The notes under the pieces were generated by a model, which saw only the letters and a list, made by a program, of their open reading frames with translations, was not told the origin of the DNA and made no database searches. A stretch of DNA of 64,000 bases from Herminiimonas sp. (GTDB lineage: Bacteria > Pseudomonadota > Gammaproteobacteria > Burkholderiales > Burkholderiaceae_D): NCBI GenBank assembly GCA_028292265.1, contig JAQGMR010000006.1:124001-188000 (forward strand). Direction: 5' to 3'. This document shows, one piece after another, positions 18,982-27,999 of the stretch (its first letter is position 1; each line of letters begins with the position of its first letter). A program made the position numbers and the translations under genes.

Positions 18982-19297
18982 AGCGGATATCTTTCGTTTC
19001 AGTCGCCTGACGGAACGACAGGGGACTGTAGCGGGGGCGGGGCCGTGTTGGCACAGGCAGGGCAGAAACAGAGGCAGCGGCAGTGGCAAAACCAGAAGCA
19101 GAGGCTGAGGCGGAAAAAGAGGTCGAAGCGGAAAAAGAGCCACCGACGGAAACAGAGGCAAAGGCAAAGGCAAAGGCAAAGGCAAAGGCCGGGGCATAGC
19201 AAAGGCATGGGCATCGTCGGCCACCTGCTTTAATATGAAACCCAATTTTGAATCGCCCTGCGACGCAAGCAAAACAAATTATCAGGAGACACACGAC
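18982..19297. other. Intergenic region with GGCAAA repeat
   Basis: Purine-rich on the plus strand and containing a hexamer array. A frame across it codes a Gln/Arg/Lys-rich low-complexity peptide, which I do not consider a gene. Confidence 0.5.
19157..19186. repeat. Hexamer repeat (GGCAAA)x5
   Basis: Five perfect copies of GGCAAA within a longer purine-rich stretch, between two Bug genes. Copy number could vary by slippage. Confidence 0.9.
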
Positions 19298-20272
19298 ATG
19301 CGCATTTCCCATGCTCTGGCCGCAGCCGTGCTCAGCACGCCGGTGGCAATCGCCGCGCCGGCCTTTGCGGCGGACTACCCTAGCCGCCCGGTCAGCATCG
19401 TGGTTCCCTATGCGCCAGGAGGCGCCACCGACTTCAGCGCAAGACTGGTAGCGCAGGCACTACAAAAGCAATCTGGTGGCACGTTCATCGTAGAGAACGT
19501 CCCCGGTGCCGGCACCACCATTGGCGCGGGCAAGGTGGCAAGGGCGGTTCCGGATGGCTATACCTTGCTGTGGGGCGGACTCAGCTCCAACGCCATGGCG
19601 CCGAACCTGTATTCGAAGCTGGGCTTCGATGGCATCAAATCCTTTGAACCGATCTCAATGATCGCCACGCAACCTTATGTGTTGATCGTCGGCGCTGGCT
19701 CGCCGTATCGCACGCTCGCTGAACTGACGGCGAAAGCGAAGGCAGCGCCCGGTAAGCTCAACTTCGCCAGCCCCGGCGAAGGCAGTTCACCCCATTTGAC
19801 GACCGAAATGATCTTGAAGGCGACGAACATCTCCGCGCAGCATGTGCCGTACAAGGGCGCGGCACCTGCGATGACGGCGCTCATCGCTGGCGACGTGGAC
19901 TTCTTCGTCGACACGCCAACTGCACCGCTACCGATGATTAAAGCGGGGCGCGTTCGGCCGCTTGCCGTCACCAGCGCGCAACGTCTGCCGGAACTGCCGG
20001 ACGTGCCGACAATGCAGGAAGCAGGACTCGCGGGCTTTGAAGCCTCCGCGTGGTTCGCCTTGTTCGCGCCACGCGGCGCGCCGGCTGATGTTGTCGCCGC
20101 GCTCAACAAGATGGTTAACACGGTGCTGAAAGATCCGGCGGTAGTGGCCCGGATGTCGCAGGCAAGCTTCAACGTCGCGCCTTCTACACCAACTGAACTC
20201 GCCGATACGGTCAAGTCGGAAAGTGCCAAGTGGGGCAAGATTATCAAGGACAGGAATATCCGGTTGGAGTAA
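19298..20272 (+). CDS. Bug/TctC-type TTT substrate-binding protein 2
   Basis: A 324-residue periplasmic receptor. The signal peptide MRISHALAAAVLSTP leads to a cleavage site near AFAA; the mature N-terminus YPSRPVSIVVPYAPGGATD has the canonical PGG ligand loop. The motif QHVPYKGAAPAMTALIAGD follows in the second lobe. AGGAGA precedes the ATG at 19298, which is preferred over an upstream in-frame ATG at 19235 that would spoil the signal peptide. It is followed by an FAD monooxygenase gene 45 bases on and is likely co-transcribed with it. The ligand is unknown but may be the monooxygenase substrate. Confidence 0.93.
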   Translation: MRISHALAAAVLSTPVAIAAPAFAADYPSRPVSIVVPYAPGGATDFSARLVAQALQKQSGGTFIVENVPGAGTTIGAGKVARAVPDGYTLLWGGLSSNAMAPNLYSKLGFDGIKSFEPISMIATQPYVLIVGAGSPYRTLAELTAKAKAAPGKLNFASPGEGSSPHLTTEMILKATNISAQHVPYKGAAPAMTALIAGDVDFFVDTPTAPLPMIKAGRVRPLAVTSAQRLPELPDVPTMQEAGLAGFEASAWFALFAPRGAPADVVAALNKMVNTVLKDPAVVARMSQASFNVAPSTPTELADTVKSESAKWGKIIKDRNIRLE

Positions 20273-20317
20273 CACCATGGCCGGTCCCGACAGCCACATG
20301 CCTTTGCAGGAAATGAA

Positions 20318-21517
20318 ATGAGAAAGCGTATAAAAGTATTGATTGCAGGTGCTGGACTTGGCGGCCTGACTGCGGCTCTGGCGCTGCTTAAGCGAGGCTG
20401 CGATGTGCAAGTCTTTGAGCAGGCGCCGGAGCTGCGTGAAGTTGGCGCGGGGCTGCAGCTGAGCGCAAACGGTTTGCGTCCTTTGTACCAACTAGGGTTG
20501 GAAGAAGCCTTGCGCGCGCTGGCCAGCGAACCCTCGGGCAAGGAAATCCGCCTCTGGAATACTGGCCAGACCTGGAAACTGTTTGACCTCGGCGCGACGT
20601 CCGTTGCGCAGTACGGCTATCCGTATCTTATGTTCCACCGTCCGGACCTGCACAAGGTGCTTGCCGACGCCGTGCGCGCCCTGAGACCGGAGGCTATAAC
20701 GCTTGGTGCGCAGTGCACAGGCTTTGAGCAGGACGAAGAAGGCGTGACTCTGAAACTTGCCGATGGACGCCTGGCACGCGGCGATTTGCTGATCGGTGCC
20801 GACGGTGTGCATTCGCAAATCCGTGGACAGCTCCTGGCTGCGGACCAGCCGACTTTCTCCGGTTGCCTGGCATGGCGTGGCGTGATTCCGATGGACCGCC
20901 TGCCGCAGCGCCTGCAGCGGCCTGTGGGCACGAACTGGGTCGGGCCTGGCGCCCATGTAATCCACTATCCGCTGCACGGCGGCGCGTTGATGAACTTCGT
21001 CGGCATTGTGGAGCGTGGCGACTGGCAGGTGGAATCATGGACGCAGAAGGGCACGCACGAGGAGTGCCATGCCGACTTCAAGGGTTGGCATGACGATGTA
21101 CATGAATTGATCAGCAATGTCGATGTGCCATACAAGTGGGCATTGATGGCACGGGAACCACTGCAGCAATGGTCTTTCGGACGTGTGACGCTTCTGGGTG
21201 ACTCCTGCCATCCAACACTACCTTTCCTCGCCCAAGGCGCAGCGATGGCAATCGAAGACGGCTACATCCTTGCCCGCTGCATAGAGAAATATGAAAGCGA
21301 CCCGGCGCTGGCTTTAAAGCAGTTCGAAGTTGCACGCATTGAGCGTACGACAAAGATCGTGCAGCGGTCGACGGAAAACGGGAAGCGCTTCCATAACCCC
21401 GCGCTGGCATCGGCCGACGGCGCCGCGGCCTATGTCGAGCGCGAGTGGGCCGAGCCGAAAGTCAGGGAGCGTTACGACTGGCTGTTCCGCTATAACGTAG
21501 ATGAAGTTCCGGTTTGA
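20318..21517 (+). CDS. FAD-dependent aromatic hydroxylase (salicylate hydroxylase-like) A
   Basis: A 399-residue group A flavoprotein monooxygenase. The dinucleotide-binding IAGAGLGGLTAALALLKRG starts near residue 6, the DG motif is LLIGADGVHSQIR, and the GD motif is VTLLGDSCHPTLPFLAQGAA. This arrangement is typical of salicylate or 3-hydroxybenzoate hydroxylases that use NAD(P)H and oxygen. The gene sits between a Bug receptor and an alpha/beta hydrolase with short gaps, forming an operon-like set. The second hydroxylase at 23478 is a clear paralogue. Substrate unknown. Confidence 0.9.
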   Translation: MRKRIKVLIAGAGLGGLTAALALLKRGCDVQVFEQAPELREVGAGLQLSANGLRPLYQLGLEEALRALASEPSGKEIRLWNTGQTWKLFDLGATSVAQYGYPYLMFHRPDLHKVLADAVRALRPEAITLGAQCTGFEQDEEGVTLKLADGRLARGDLLIGADGVHSQIRGQLLAADQPTFSGCLAWRGVIPMDRLPQRLQRPVGTNWVGPGAHVIHYPLHGGALMNFVGIVERGDWQVESWTQKGTHEECHADFKGWHDDVHELISNVDVPYKWALMAREPLQQWSFGRVTLLGDSCHPTLPFLAQGAAMAIEDGYILARCIEKYESDPALALKQFEVARIERTTKIVQRSTENGKRFHNPALASADGAAAYVEREWAEPKVRERYDWLFRYNVDEVPV

Positions 21518-21542
21518 CCTTCCTGATTGATTCGGACATGAG

Positions 21543-22304
21543 ATGACCATGACAAATAGCACCAGGATCATTGGTAATGGCCCGCACAAGGTCATGGCGC
21601 TGCACGGATGGTTCGGTAGCGCGCATGGCTGGGGGCCTTTATATGATGTCCTCAACCCGCATGACTTCACCTATGCATTCATGGACTACCGGGGCTACGG
21701 CGGGTCTATGGCGATCGCGGGCGACTTCACCATTGCAGAAATAGCCGGCGACGCAGTTGTAATTGCAAACGACCTCAACTGGGAGCGCTTCAGCCTGATT
21801 GGTCACTCGATGGGCGGCAAGGCGATCCAGCAGGTGTTGCTCGATGTGCCGGACCGGGTGCGCAAACTTGTCGCCATTACGCCAGTACCGGCGTGCGAGG
21901 TTCCCTTTGACGAGCAGGGTTGGGCTTTCTTTTCCGGGGCGGCAAAAGATCCCGCGGTGCGCAAAGGCATTATTGACCTCAGTACCGGGAAGCGGCTATC
22001 TGAATATTGGCTCGATAAAATGGTGGCGCATTCCCTGAACAATTCCACTGTCGAGGCTTTTGCAGCCTACCTGAACGCTTGGGCTAAAACGGATTTTTCG
22101 GATCGCGTAAAGGGAAATTCTGCAGCGATCAAGGTGATCGTGGGAGAGCATGACCCGACTCTGACTGCAGAGAGCATGCGCCAAACCTATATGCAGTGGT
22201 ATCCCAATGCACAGCTAGAAATTATGGCGAATGCGGGCCACTACCCAGCGGATGAAACACCGGTTTGTCTTGCGACCACGATCGAGGCCTTCCTGAGAGC
22301 CTGA
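21543..22304 (+). CDS. Alpha/beta hydrolase
   Basis: A 253-residue alpha/beta hydrolase-fold enzyme without signal peptide. HGWFGSAHGW forms the oxyanion region, GHSMGG carries the nucleophile (Ser89), VGEHDPTL the likely acid (Asp) and NAGHYP the histidine. It starts 25 bases after the hydroxylase; the first ATG has a weak ribosome-binding site and the second (21549) is an equal candidate. Such enzymes in catabolic clusters cleave esters or ring-fission products. Its role is inferred from position only. Confidence 0.87.
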   Translation: MTMTNSTRIIGNGPHKVMALHGWFGSAHGWGPLYDVLNPHDFTYAFMDYRGYGGSMAIAGDFTIAEIAGDAVVIANDLNWERFSLIGHSMGGKAIQQVLLDVPDRVRKLVAITPVPACEVPFDEQGWAFFSGAAKDPAVRKGIIDLSTGKRLSEYWLDKMVAHSLNNSTVEAFAAYLNAWAKTDFSDRVKGNSAAIKVIVGEHDPTLTAESMRQTYMQWYPNAQLEIMANAGHYPADETPVCLATTIEAFLRA

Positions 22305-22373
22305 ACGCTCGAGCCGCGCGGCAAGCCTTGCCGCGGCAAAAACATGAAATTCATAAAAAGCAGGAGACGCAAC

Positions 22374-23345
22374 ATGAAGAGAATACTTATTCTTGGGCTA
22401 ATCGCAGTTGGTCTTTCAGGAGCAATGCAAACCCAGGCGGCGCATGCGGCCTATCCAGAAAAGCCGATCAGGATCATCGTACCGTTTGCCCCTGGCGGCA
22501 TTGCGGACGGTACCGCACGCGTTATCGGAAATGGGCTGGCTATCCGGTTCAATCAGTCGGTCATTGTCGAGAATCGTCCTGGCGGGGGCGCCATAATCGG
22601 CACAACGGTGGTCGCCAAGGCACCTGGCGATGGCTACACGCTGCTGTTGGGCAGCACCAATATCTCAACCAACCCGTCGCTATACAAGAGCCTTCCGTAC
22701 GACGCAGAAAAAGAGCTGAAACCAGTTTCACTCGTGATGTTACTTCCGGCCGCCTTGGTCGTTCCCAGTTCACTTCCTGTGAAGTCTTTCGCGGACTTGC
22801 TCAGTTATGCGAAAGAGAAGCCGGGGAAGATAAACTATTCGTCCGTGGGACTGGGAAGCTACCCTCACCTTGCCATCGAAAGCCTGGTTCAAAAGACCGG
22901 CGTCAAGATGACGCATGTGCCCTACAAAGGCTTTGCGCCAGCAACCATGGCGGTTTTGTCCGGCGAGGTTGAGTTACTCGCAAGCGATGTACCAAGCGCC
23001 TTGCAATATATTCAGAGCGGCAAGGTACGTGCGCTTGCTGTCACCGGGGCAAAAAGGTTGGCAGTACTTCCGAACGTTCCAACGGTGCAGGAAGAGGGCG
23101 TAAAGGACTACGACGTTGTGGGCTGGCTCGGGATCATGGCGCCGAGCGATACACCTCCCGAGATCGTTAATCTACTCAACAGCGAAATCAACAAGATCAT
23201 GCAGTCGCCCGATGTACAAAAGCGATTCGCCGAACAAGGCGTTGATACTCCTGTTGGAGACCCTGCGGCATTCAAACAGTTTCTCACCCAGAAGAAAGCA
23301 GAATGGGAGAAGGTGATCAGGGCTGGCAAAATTTCGCTTGATTGA
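22374..23345 (+). CDS. Bug/TctC-type TTT substrate-binding protein 3
   Basis: A 323-residue periplasmic receptor with signal peptide MKRILILGLIAVGLSG and a cleavage site near AHAA. The mature N-terminus YPEKPIRIIVPFAPGGIADG has the canonical loop; THVPYKGFAPATMAVLSGE is the second block. AGGAGA precedes the ATG. It is the third Bug gene of the IclR-associated cluster, located between the alpha/beta hydrolase and the second FAD hydroxylase. It may be tuned to a different ligand than its neighbours. No permease genes are linked. Confidence 0.92.
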   Translation: MKRILILGLIAVGLSGAMQTQAAHAAYPEKPIRIIVPFAPGGIADGTARVIGNGLAIRFNQSVIVENRPGGGAIIGTTVVAKAPGDGYTLLLGSTNISTNPSLYKSLPYDAEKELKPVSLVMLLPAALVVPSSLPVKSFADLLSYAKEKPGKINYSSVGLGSYPHLAIESLVQKTGVKMTHVPYKGFAPATMAVLSGEVELLASDVPSALQYIQSGKVRALAVTGAKRLAVLPNVPTVQEEGVKDYDVVGWLGIMAPSDTPPEIVNLLNSEINKIMQSPDVQKRFAEQGVDTPVGDPAAFKQFLTQKKAEWEKVIRAGKISLD

Positions 23346-23477
23346 CGCGTTGGGCAATGACGCGCGCTGTAGCAGGCTTGAAAGTGAATCGCTTGCTACC
23401 TGAAGCGCGTTGCATCTTCCGCTCGTCGCCTTCTTGAAGGCAGGCGAAAGCAAGGGACTATTGAATTCGGAGAAGAC

Positions 23478-24665
23478 ATGACGATGCTTGATACTGGTCG
23501 AGCACTGCGCATCGCTATCGTGGGTGCCGGGATTGGCGGTCTCACTGCCGCGGCCGCGTTACGAAAAATGGGCGGCTTTGAAGTCAGCGTCTACGAGCGT
23601 TCTATTGACCTTGGTGAAGTCGGCGCCGGCTTGCAAATGGGCCCCAATGCGGTCAAGGTCATTCGCGCGCTCGGGCTCGAAGAACAGTTCATGCAGCTTG
23701 CTTGCGAACCGCCATCGCGCGTCACATTGAAGTGGGACGACGGCACTGAAATGTCCCGCGAACCATTCAAGGGCCGAATGCATGCGACCTTCGGTGCGGG
23801 CTATCAGATGGCGCATCGCGCCGATGTGCACAATCTTTTGCTTTCGCTCGTGCCACAGGAATCAATCCATACCGGCGTTGAATGTGTTGACGTACAAAAC
23901 GGGAAAGACGGTGCGGTGCTGCGCCTGGCCAGTGGCGAGGAGATCGAAGCTGACGTGGTGCTTGGTGCTGATGGCATCCACTCTGTGGTCCGCACGGCAG
24001 TATTTGGAGAAAGCAAAGCCCGGTTCACAAACCAGATCTGTTGGCGCCTGGTCCTACCGATGGAGGAGGTGCGCAAGGCGGCCGACAAGCTGCCCGCTTC
24101 ATTTGATGGCAGCCAATACACAGGGTGGCTCGGGCCTAAAGGGCACGTCATACTCTATCCAATTCGGGGCGGTGAATCGCTCAACATCTTTGCCGGTCGC
24201 GTGTCGGACCAGTGGGCAGGCGAGAAGTGGGCGGTGCCGAGCCCTATTGATGAAATGCTCGACGCCTATGCCGGTTGGCACCCCGGCATGCTTTACCTTC
24301 TCTCGCGCGCCACGGAAACGTTCAAATGGGGAATCCACGACCATGACCCGCTCGACGCCTGGGTCTCCGGCCGCATCGCGCTTCTCGGTGATGCGGCGCA
24401 TCCCATGATGCCCACGCTCGCGCAGGGCGCCGCGATATCGATCGAAGATGGATACGCCATTGCGCGGCACCTTGATGCACACCGTGCGGATCCGATTGCA
24501 GCATTAGCGGAATACGAACGAGCGCGTCTGCCGCGTGCAGCCAGAGTGCAGTTGCAGGCACGGCAGCAGTTCCTCAACAATCAACTCACGCCACCCCCGC
24601 CGTTTCTGCCGACCGACTGGATTTATGGGTATGACGTGGTGACTAGTCGGCTTGCCGCCGACTGA
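23478..24665 (+). CDS. FAD-dependent aromatic hydroxylase (salicylate hydroxylase-like) B
   Basis: A 395-residue group A flavin monooxygenase. IVGAGIGGLTAAAALRKMG is the FAD-binding Rossmann motif, VVLGADGIHSVVR the DG motif, and IALLGDAAHPMMPTLAQGAA the GD motif. It is a diverged paralogue of the enzyme at 20318. The two are separated by a hydrolase and a Bug gene, giving a repeating receptor-plus-hydroxylase arrangement. The last enzyme gene of this cluster; about 180 bases of non-coding DNA follow before the next likely gene end. Substrate unknown. Confidence 0.9.
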   Translation: MTMLDTGRALRIAIVGAGIGGLTAAAALRKMGGFEVSVYERSIDLGEVGAGLQMGPNAVKVIRALGLEEQFMQLACEPPSRVTLKWDDGTEMSREPFKGRMHATFGAGYQMAHRADVHNLLLSLVPQESIHTGVECVDVQNGKDGAVLRLASGEEIEADVVLGADGIHSVVRTAVFGESKARFTNQICWRLVLPMEEVRKAADKLPASFDGSQYTGWLGPKGHVILYPIRGGESLNIFAGRVSDQWAGEKWAVPSPIDEMLDAYAGWHPGMLYLLSRATETFKWGIHDHDPLDAWVSGRIALLGDAAHPMMPTLAQGAAISIEDGYAIARHLDAHRADPIAALAEYERARLPRAARVQLQARQQFLNNQLTPPPPFLPTDWIYGYDVVTSRLAAD

Positions 24666-24847
24666 GTTTTGATTCGGTTCGGAAACGGACAGCGATCTTG
24701 GGATGCATGTGCGTGCAATGGGCTATTTAGCCTAAGCAAGTCCTATGTGCGCTGGCGCGCCGCACGAGGTCGCCCCATACCGGAATGTGCGGCCAGTCAA
24801 AAGCGAAGTCACGTACGGGCGGCGGATTAACGGCCATTGATTGCCTG

Positions 24848-25063
24848 TCAGCTCGTGACGCGATCAGAACGCGTTTCCGCTCCCTTGTCACGACTGTACG
24901 ACCTGTCGGACCACCTCCTCAAGTCCTGCGCGTCTTTTATGAGAAATCGCTCGCCACAGCACCGGCACTGGAACCGAGCACTTTGCGCAAACAGCAGCCG
25001 CTGCCAAAAGTTGCGAGTAATGCGTCGGGTGTCGTCGTTTCCACAGTTTGGGCAATTGTTCAT
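24848..25063 (-). CDS. Small zinc-ribbon protein
   Basis: A 71-residue protein starting MNNCPNCGNDDTRRITRNF. Two cysteine pairs, CPNCG and CRCCG, about 25 residues apart, would form a zinc ribbon. The C-terminal part is charged. A GGAAAG sequence lies near the preferred ATG at 25063; a longer frame reaches 25135. It is convergent with the hydroxylase gene. Function is unknown, possibly nucleic-acid binding. Confidence 0.5.
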   Translation of the reverse strand: MNNCPNCGNDDTRRITRNFWQRLLFAQSARFQCRCCGERFLIKDAQDLRRWSDRSYSRDKGAETRSDRVTS

Positions 25064-25565
25064 GGCGTCTTTCCGAGAGAAAGACTGATGTTCACCGGTC
25101 GTGGCCCCGCCTTGGGTTAGCGATTGTAAGTTCAAAACGGGCGGACTTCTGTCCCGGCGTTAGCCGTTCTGCATGGCTCGAATGACATTCTCCCGTTTCC
25201 GGCGTCTATATCTAGACTTGAACAGCATCATCCTGAAACAACTTTCACGGTGGTTCACCGATGCAGCGTCGTGCGTCGGCCGAATGCAGCGCTACAACGC
25301 GCCGCCACCGGCTTCAAGCGGGGTCGGCCCTTCTTGCGTTTCTGCACCGGGGCACCAGGTCAGCATCAAGCAACCTGCGTCTAAGTCCGCGGGCGCGCGC
25401 GAACCGGAACTTAGCTTTGTGCGGCGCATCACACAGCCGTTATCCAATCGAAAACTATGGCGGGCAGGGCGAATGCACTTTTAGCCGAGGAAGATTACAG
25501 CCGCCGGGAAGCGACTGGCACCTTGGATACGCCGTTGACGGGCCCGCATATTCGATAAATTGGAA
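25064..25565. other. Intergenic region
   Basis: About 500 bases with only short, compositionally unconvincing frames. No RNA, repeat or terminator recognised. Confidence 0.45.
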
Positions 25566-26618
25566 ATGACGGTTCAAACACGGCCTGACAAAGGCACCTT
25601 AAAACAAAACTTTCTAGTGAGTGCTTTTATGCAGAAACGCATACCTTTACTTCTTGGCGGCGCCGCTGCGCTTGCAACAATGGCAGTGTTTGTACAACGC
25701 CGAACCAGAAAAACGGAATATGAGAATCCGCCTCTCGGCAGGTTCGTTGAGGTGGATGGAATCCGACTTCACTACATTGAGCGGGGAGAAGGGCAGCCGG
25801 TAGTCATGTTGCATGGGAATGGCACGATGGCCGAGGAGTTGGACGTTAGCGGAGTTTTGGACGCGGCGGCGGAAAGGTACCGTGTTATTGCTTTCGACCG
25901 ACCTGGTTACGGCTATAGCGATCGGCCGCGCATGACGATTTGGAGTCCGTTGGCACAGGCGAAGCTGCTATGCAAGGCATTGCAGCAACTTGGCGTTGAG
26001 CAGCCAGTGGTGGTTGGCCACTCGTGGGGCACCATGGTCGCGATGGCCATGGCCCTGGAGCAGCCAGAGTATGTGCAAAGTCTGGTTCTACTTTCCGGGT
26101 ACTACTATCCGATGCCCCGGCTCGACGTTGTCCTTTCCTCCCCGCCTGCGTTGCCAATCTTGGGCGACCTGATGCGACACACGATCTCGCCCTGGTTCGG
26201 CAGAATGCTGTGGCCTGTAATGATACGCAAGCTGTTTGCACCTGCAGACACGACAGAACGATTCAAGGCAATGTACCCGGTATGGATGAGCCTGCGGCCC
26301 TCGCAGCTTCGCGCTACGACCGAAGAAATCGCCTTGATGATCCCCTCCGCTTATAACCTGAGTCATCGCTATGGCGAACTGAAAATGCCGGTCGTGATCA
26401 TGGCGGGGGCGGCGGATCTGCACGTCATTCCCAAGCTGCACTCAGAGCGGCTGCACGAAGAGCTGCCACAGAGCGCGTTGATTCTTGTGCCTGGAGTGGG
26501 CCATATGGTTCAGCATTCGGCGCCACAGGAAGTGATGGCGGCGATTGACCAGGCGGTGAATCGGATTCCGCTGGTCAGGGCAATGGCGGGTGATGCAATC
26601 ATGCAGGCGGCCAGGTAG
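25566..26618 (+). CDS. Membrane-anchored alpha/beta hydrolase
   Basis: A protein of about 350 residues. A hydrophobic helix (IPLLLGGAAALATMAVFV) near the N-terminus is followed by a positively charged RRTRK, so the enzyme is probably tethered to the inner membrane. The alpha/beta hydrolase domain carries HGNGTMAEE near the oxyanion loop, VGHSWGT with the nucleophile serine, AGAADLHV with the acid, and PGVGHMVQH with the histidine. It resembles haloalkane dehalogenase/epoxide hydrolase-like proteins only in general fold. Starts at 25566 or 25629 are both possible; neither has a strong ribosome-binding site. No clear operon partner. Confidence 0.82.
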   Translation: MTVQTRPDKGTLKQNFLVSAFMQKRIPLLLGGAAALATMAVFVQRRTRKTEYENPPLGRFVEVDGIRLHYIERGEGQPVVMLHGNGTMAEELDVSGVLDAAAERYRVIAFDRPGYGYSDRPRMTIWSPLAQAKLLCKALQQLGVEQPVVVGHSWGTMVAMAMALEQPEYVQSLVLLSGYYYPMPRLDVVLSSPPALPILGDLMRHTISPWFGRMLWPVMIRKLFAPADTTERFKAMYPVWMSLRPSQLRATTEEIALMIPSAYNLSHRYGELKMPVVIMAGAADLHVIPKLHSERLHEELPQSALILVPGVGHMVQHSAPQEVMAAIDQAVNRIPLVRAMAGDAIMQAAR

Positions 26619-26695
26619 ACGAGACGGCGCAGCCGACCCAGGAACGCACCACCGAGGTGGCCAACTACGATGGCCAATCGGCGACACGCCTTGGA

Positions 26696-26741
26696 TCAAG
26701 ACGTCTTTCGGTGGGTGGTACGACTTAGGTCAAGACGTCTT
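26696..26741. repeat. Direct repeat of a palindrome (TCAAGACGTCTT x2)
   Basis: Two perfect 12-base copies, each containing the 10-base palindrome AAGACGTCTT, start 34 bases apart. The second copy overlaps the end of the PEP-CTERM remnant. Confidence 0.7.
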
Positions 26742-26918
26742 GCGGCGGCGAACTAAACGCATCGCTGCTATGCCGAAACCAAACAGTGCAATAGATGCTG
26801 GCTCGGGTACGGCGCTTCGGGCAACTGTCCAAGTCCCGTTTGTGCCCTCATCAGCCAGTCTTCTACCTGAAAAGAAAAAGACCAGTACGCCCACGTAGTT
26901 AAGGTACCAAAAGGTCAC
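26730..26918 (-). pseudogene. PEP-CTERM protein fragment
   Basis: The C-terminus of this 62-residue frame (AVPEPASIALFGFGIAA then MRLVRRRKTS) is a textbook PEP-CTERM sorting signal: the VPEP motif, a hydrophobic helix and an arginine-rich tail, recognised by exosortase. The complete family has a long secreted domain and an N-terminal signal peptide; here only about 25 residues precede the signal and an in-frame stop lies ten codons upstream of the GTG. It is therefore most likely the remnant of a deleted gene. A very short functional protein is less likely. No exosortase is in the window. Confidence 0.6.
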
Positions 26919-27007
26919 TGCGATCGGACGTTTACCAGTCCCAGGTCAAGCCGCCAAAGCCCCCCGGTGCTATTCTTTTGCCTCCTTCTTTTCCAAGGTA
27001 TTCCGCA

Positions 27008-27691
27008 ATGAGAACATCCAATCTCCGCATCACCTCGGCTGTGCTGGCCGCCGTCCTCGGGCTTTCCGGCTGCGCCGACATGAACATGAGCGATACGCAG
27101 CGCAATACCGGTTTGGGCGCCATGGGCGGCGCTGTCGCGGGCGCCGTGCTGGGACGCGCGACCTCCGGGGGCGGCAGCACTGGCAGAAGCACCGGCACTG
27201 GGGCCATGATCGGCGCTGCCGCTGGCGGCGTGGGCGCCTATATCTGGTCTCGCAACATGGAGGAGCAGAAGCGCCGCATGCAGCAAGCGACGCAGGGTAC
27301 GGGCGTTGAGGTTACCCAGACTGCTGATAACCGGCTGAAGCTGAATATCCCAAGCGATATCTCCTTCGACACCGGCCGCGCCGACATCAAGCCGAACCTG
27401 CGCTCGGTTCTCGACCAGTTTGCCCAAAGCTTGCGGGATAACCCGAACACCAATATCTCCATCATCGGCCACACGGACAATACCGGGTCCGAGGCAGTCA
27501 ATAACCCGCTGTCGGTGAACCGTGCCGCCAGCACGCGGAAATATCTTGAGGAGCGTGGGGTCAATCCTTCCCGCATAGCGATCGACGGACGTGGCATGCA
27601 TGAGCCGGTGGCCGAGAATACGACTGACGCCGGACGTGCTCGCAATCGCAGGGTCGAGATCTTCGTGGCTGAGCAGCAGGCATCGCGCTAA
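27008..27691 (+). CDS. OmpA family lipoprotein with glycine zipper (YiaD-like)
   Basis: A 227-residue outer-membrane lipoprotein. The signal peptide ends in LSGC (Cys22 lipidated). Residues about 37-80 are Gly/Ala-rich, typical of a glycine-zipper segment. The C-terminal OmpA domain includes IIGHTDNTGSEAVNNPLSVNRA and a terminal ARNRRVEIFV, which bind peptidoglycan. The start at 27008 follows an AAGG and gives the lipoprotein signal; a frame from 26978 adds ten residues. Likely anchors the outer membrane to the cell wall. It appears to be a single gene. Confidence 0.92.
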   Translation: MRTSNLRITSAVLAAVLGLSGCADMNMSDTQRNTGLGAMGGAVAGAVLGRATSGGGSTGRSTGTGAMIGAAAGGVGAYIWSRNMEEQKRRMQQATQGTGVEVTQTADNRLKLNIPSDISFDTGRADIKPNLRSVLDQFAQSLRDNPNTNISIIGHTDNTGSEAVNNPLSVNRAASTRKYLEERGVNPSRIAIDGRGMHEPVAENTTDAGRARNRRVEIFVAEQQASR

Positions 27692-27999
27692 ACAGACGCC
27701 TGCGCTGCCCGGCGCCGCCGGACCGGGGAAGCCGGGTTGCGCTGCAGCGTAATCGCGCTGCAGCAGCCAGTACGCCCGCACCGGCCAATACCCCAAGCCG
27801 CGGCGCTGCATCCGCGCGCACCTCCGTGGCAGCCAACCTCCATAACGGTTGCGGCCACACTTCGACAGCCCTCCCTGCACAACAGCGGTCAGGCCGGATC
27901 ACATCAGCTATTGCCAAAAGACACGGCTATACTGCGACATCGACAACGGGGGCAGACGACGTCGACACGGCAAGCTGACCATTATAAAAAGGGACAAAC
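27692..27999. other. Intergenic region
   Basis: About 310 GC-rich bases without a credible gene. It includes two copies of the palindromic GCTGCAGC (near 27745-27770). Confidence 0.45.

Noticed and set aside
19045-19233. 62-codon Gln/Arg-rich frame
   Set aside because: Created by the GGCAAA repeat; no ribosome-binding site.
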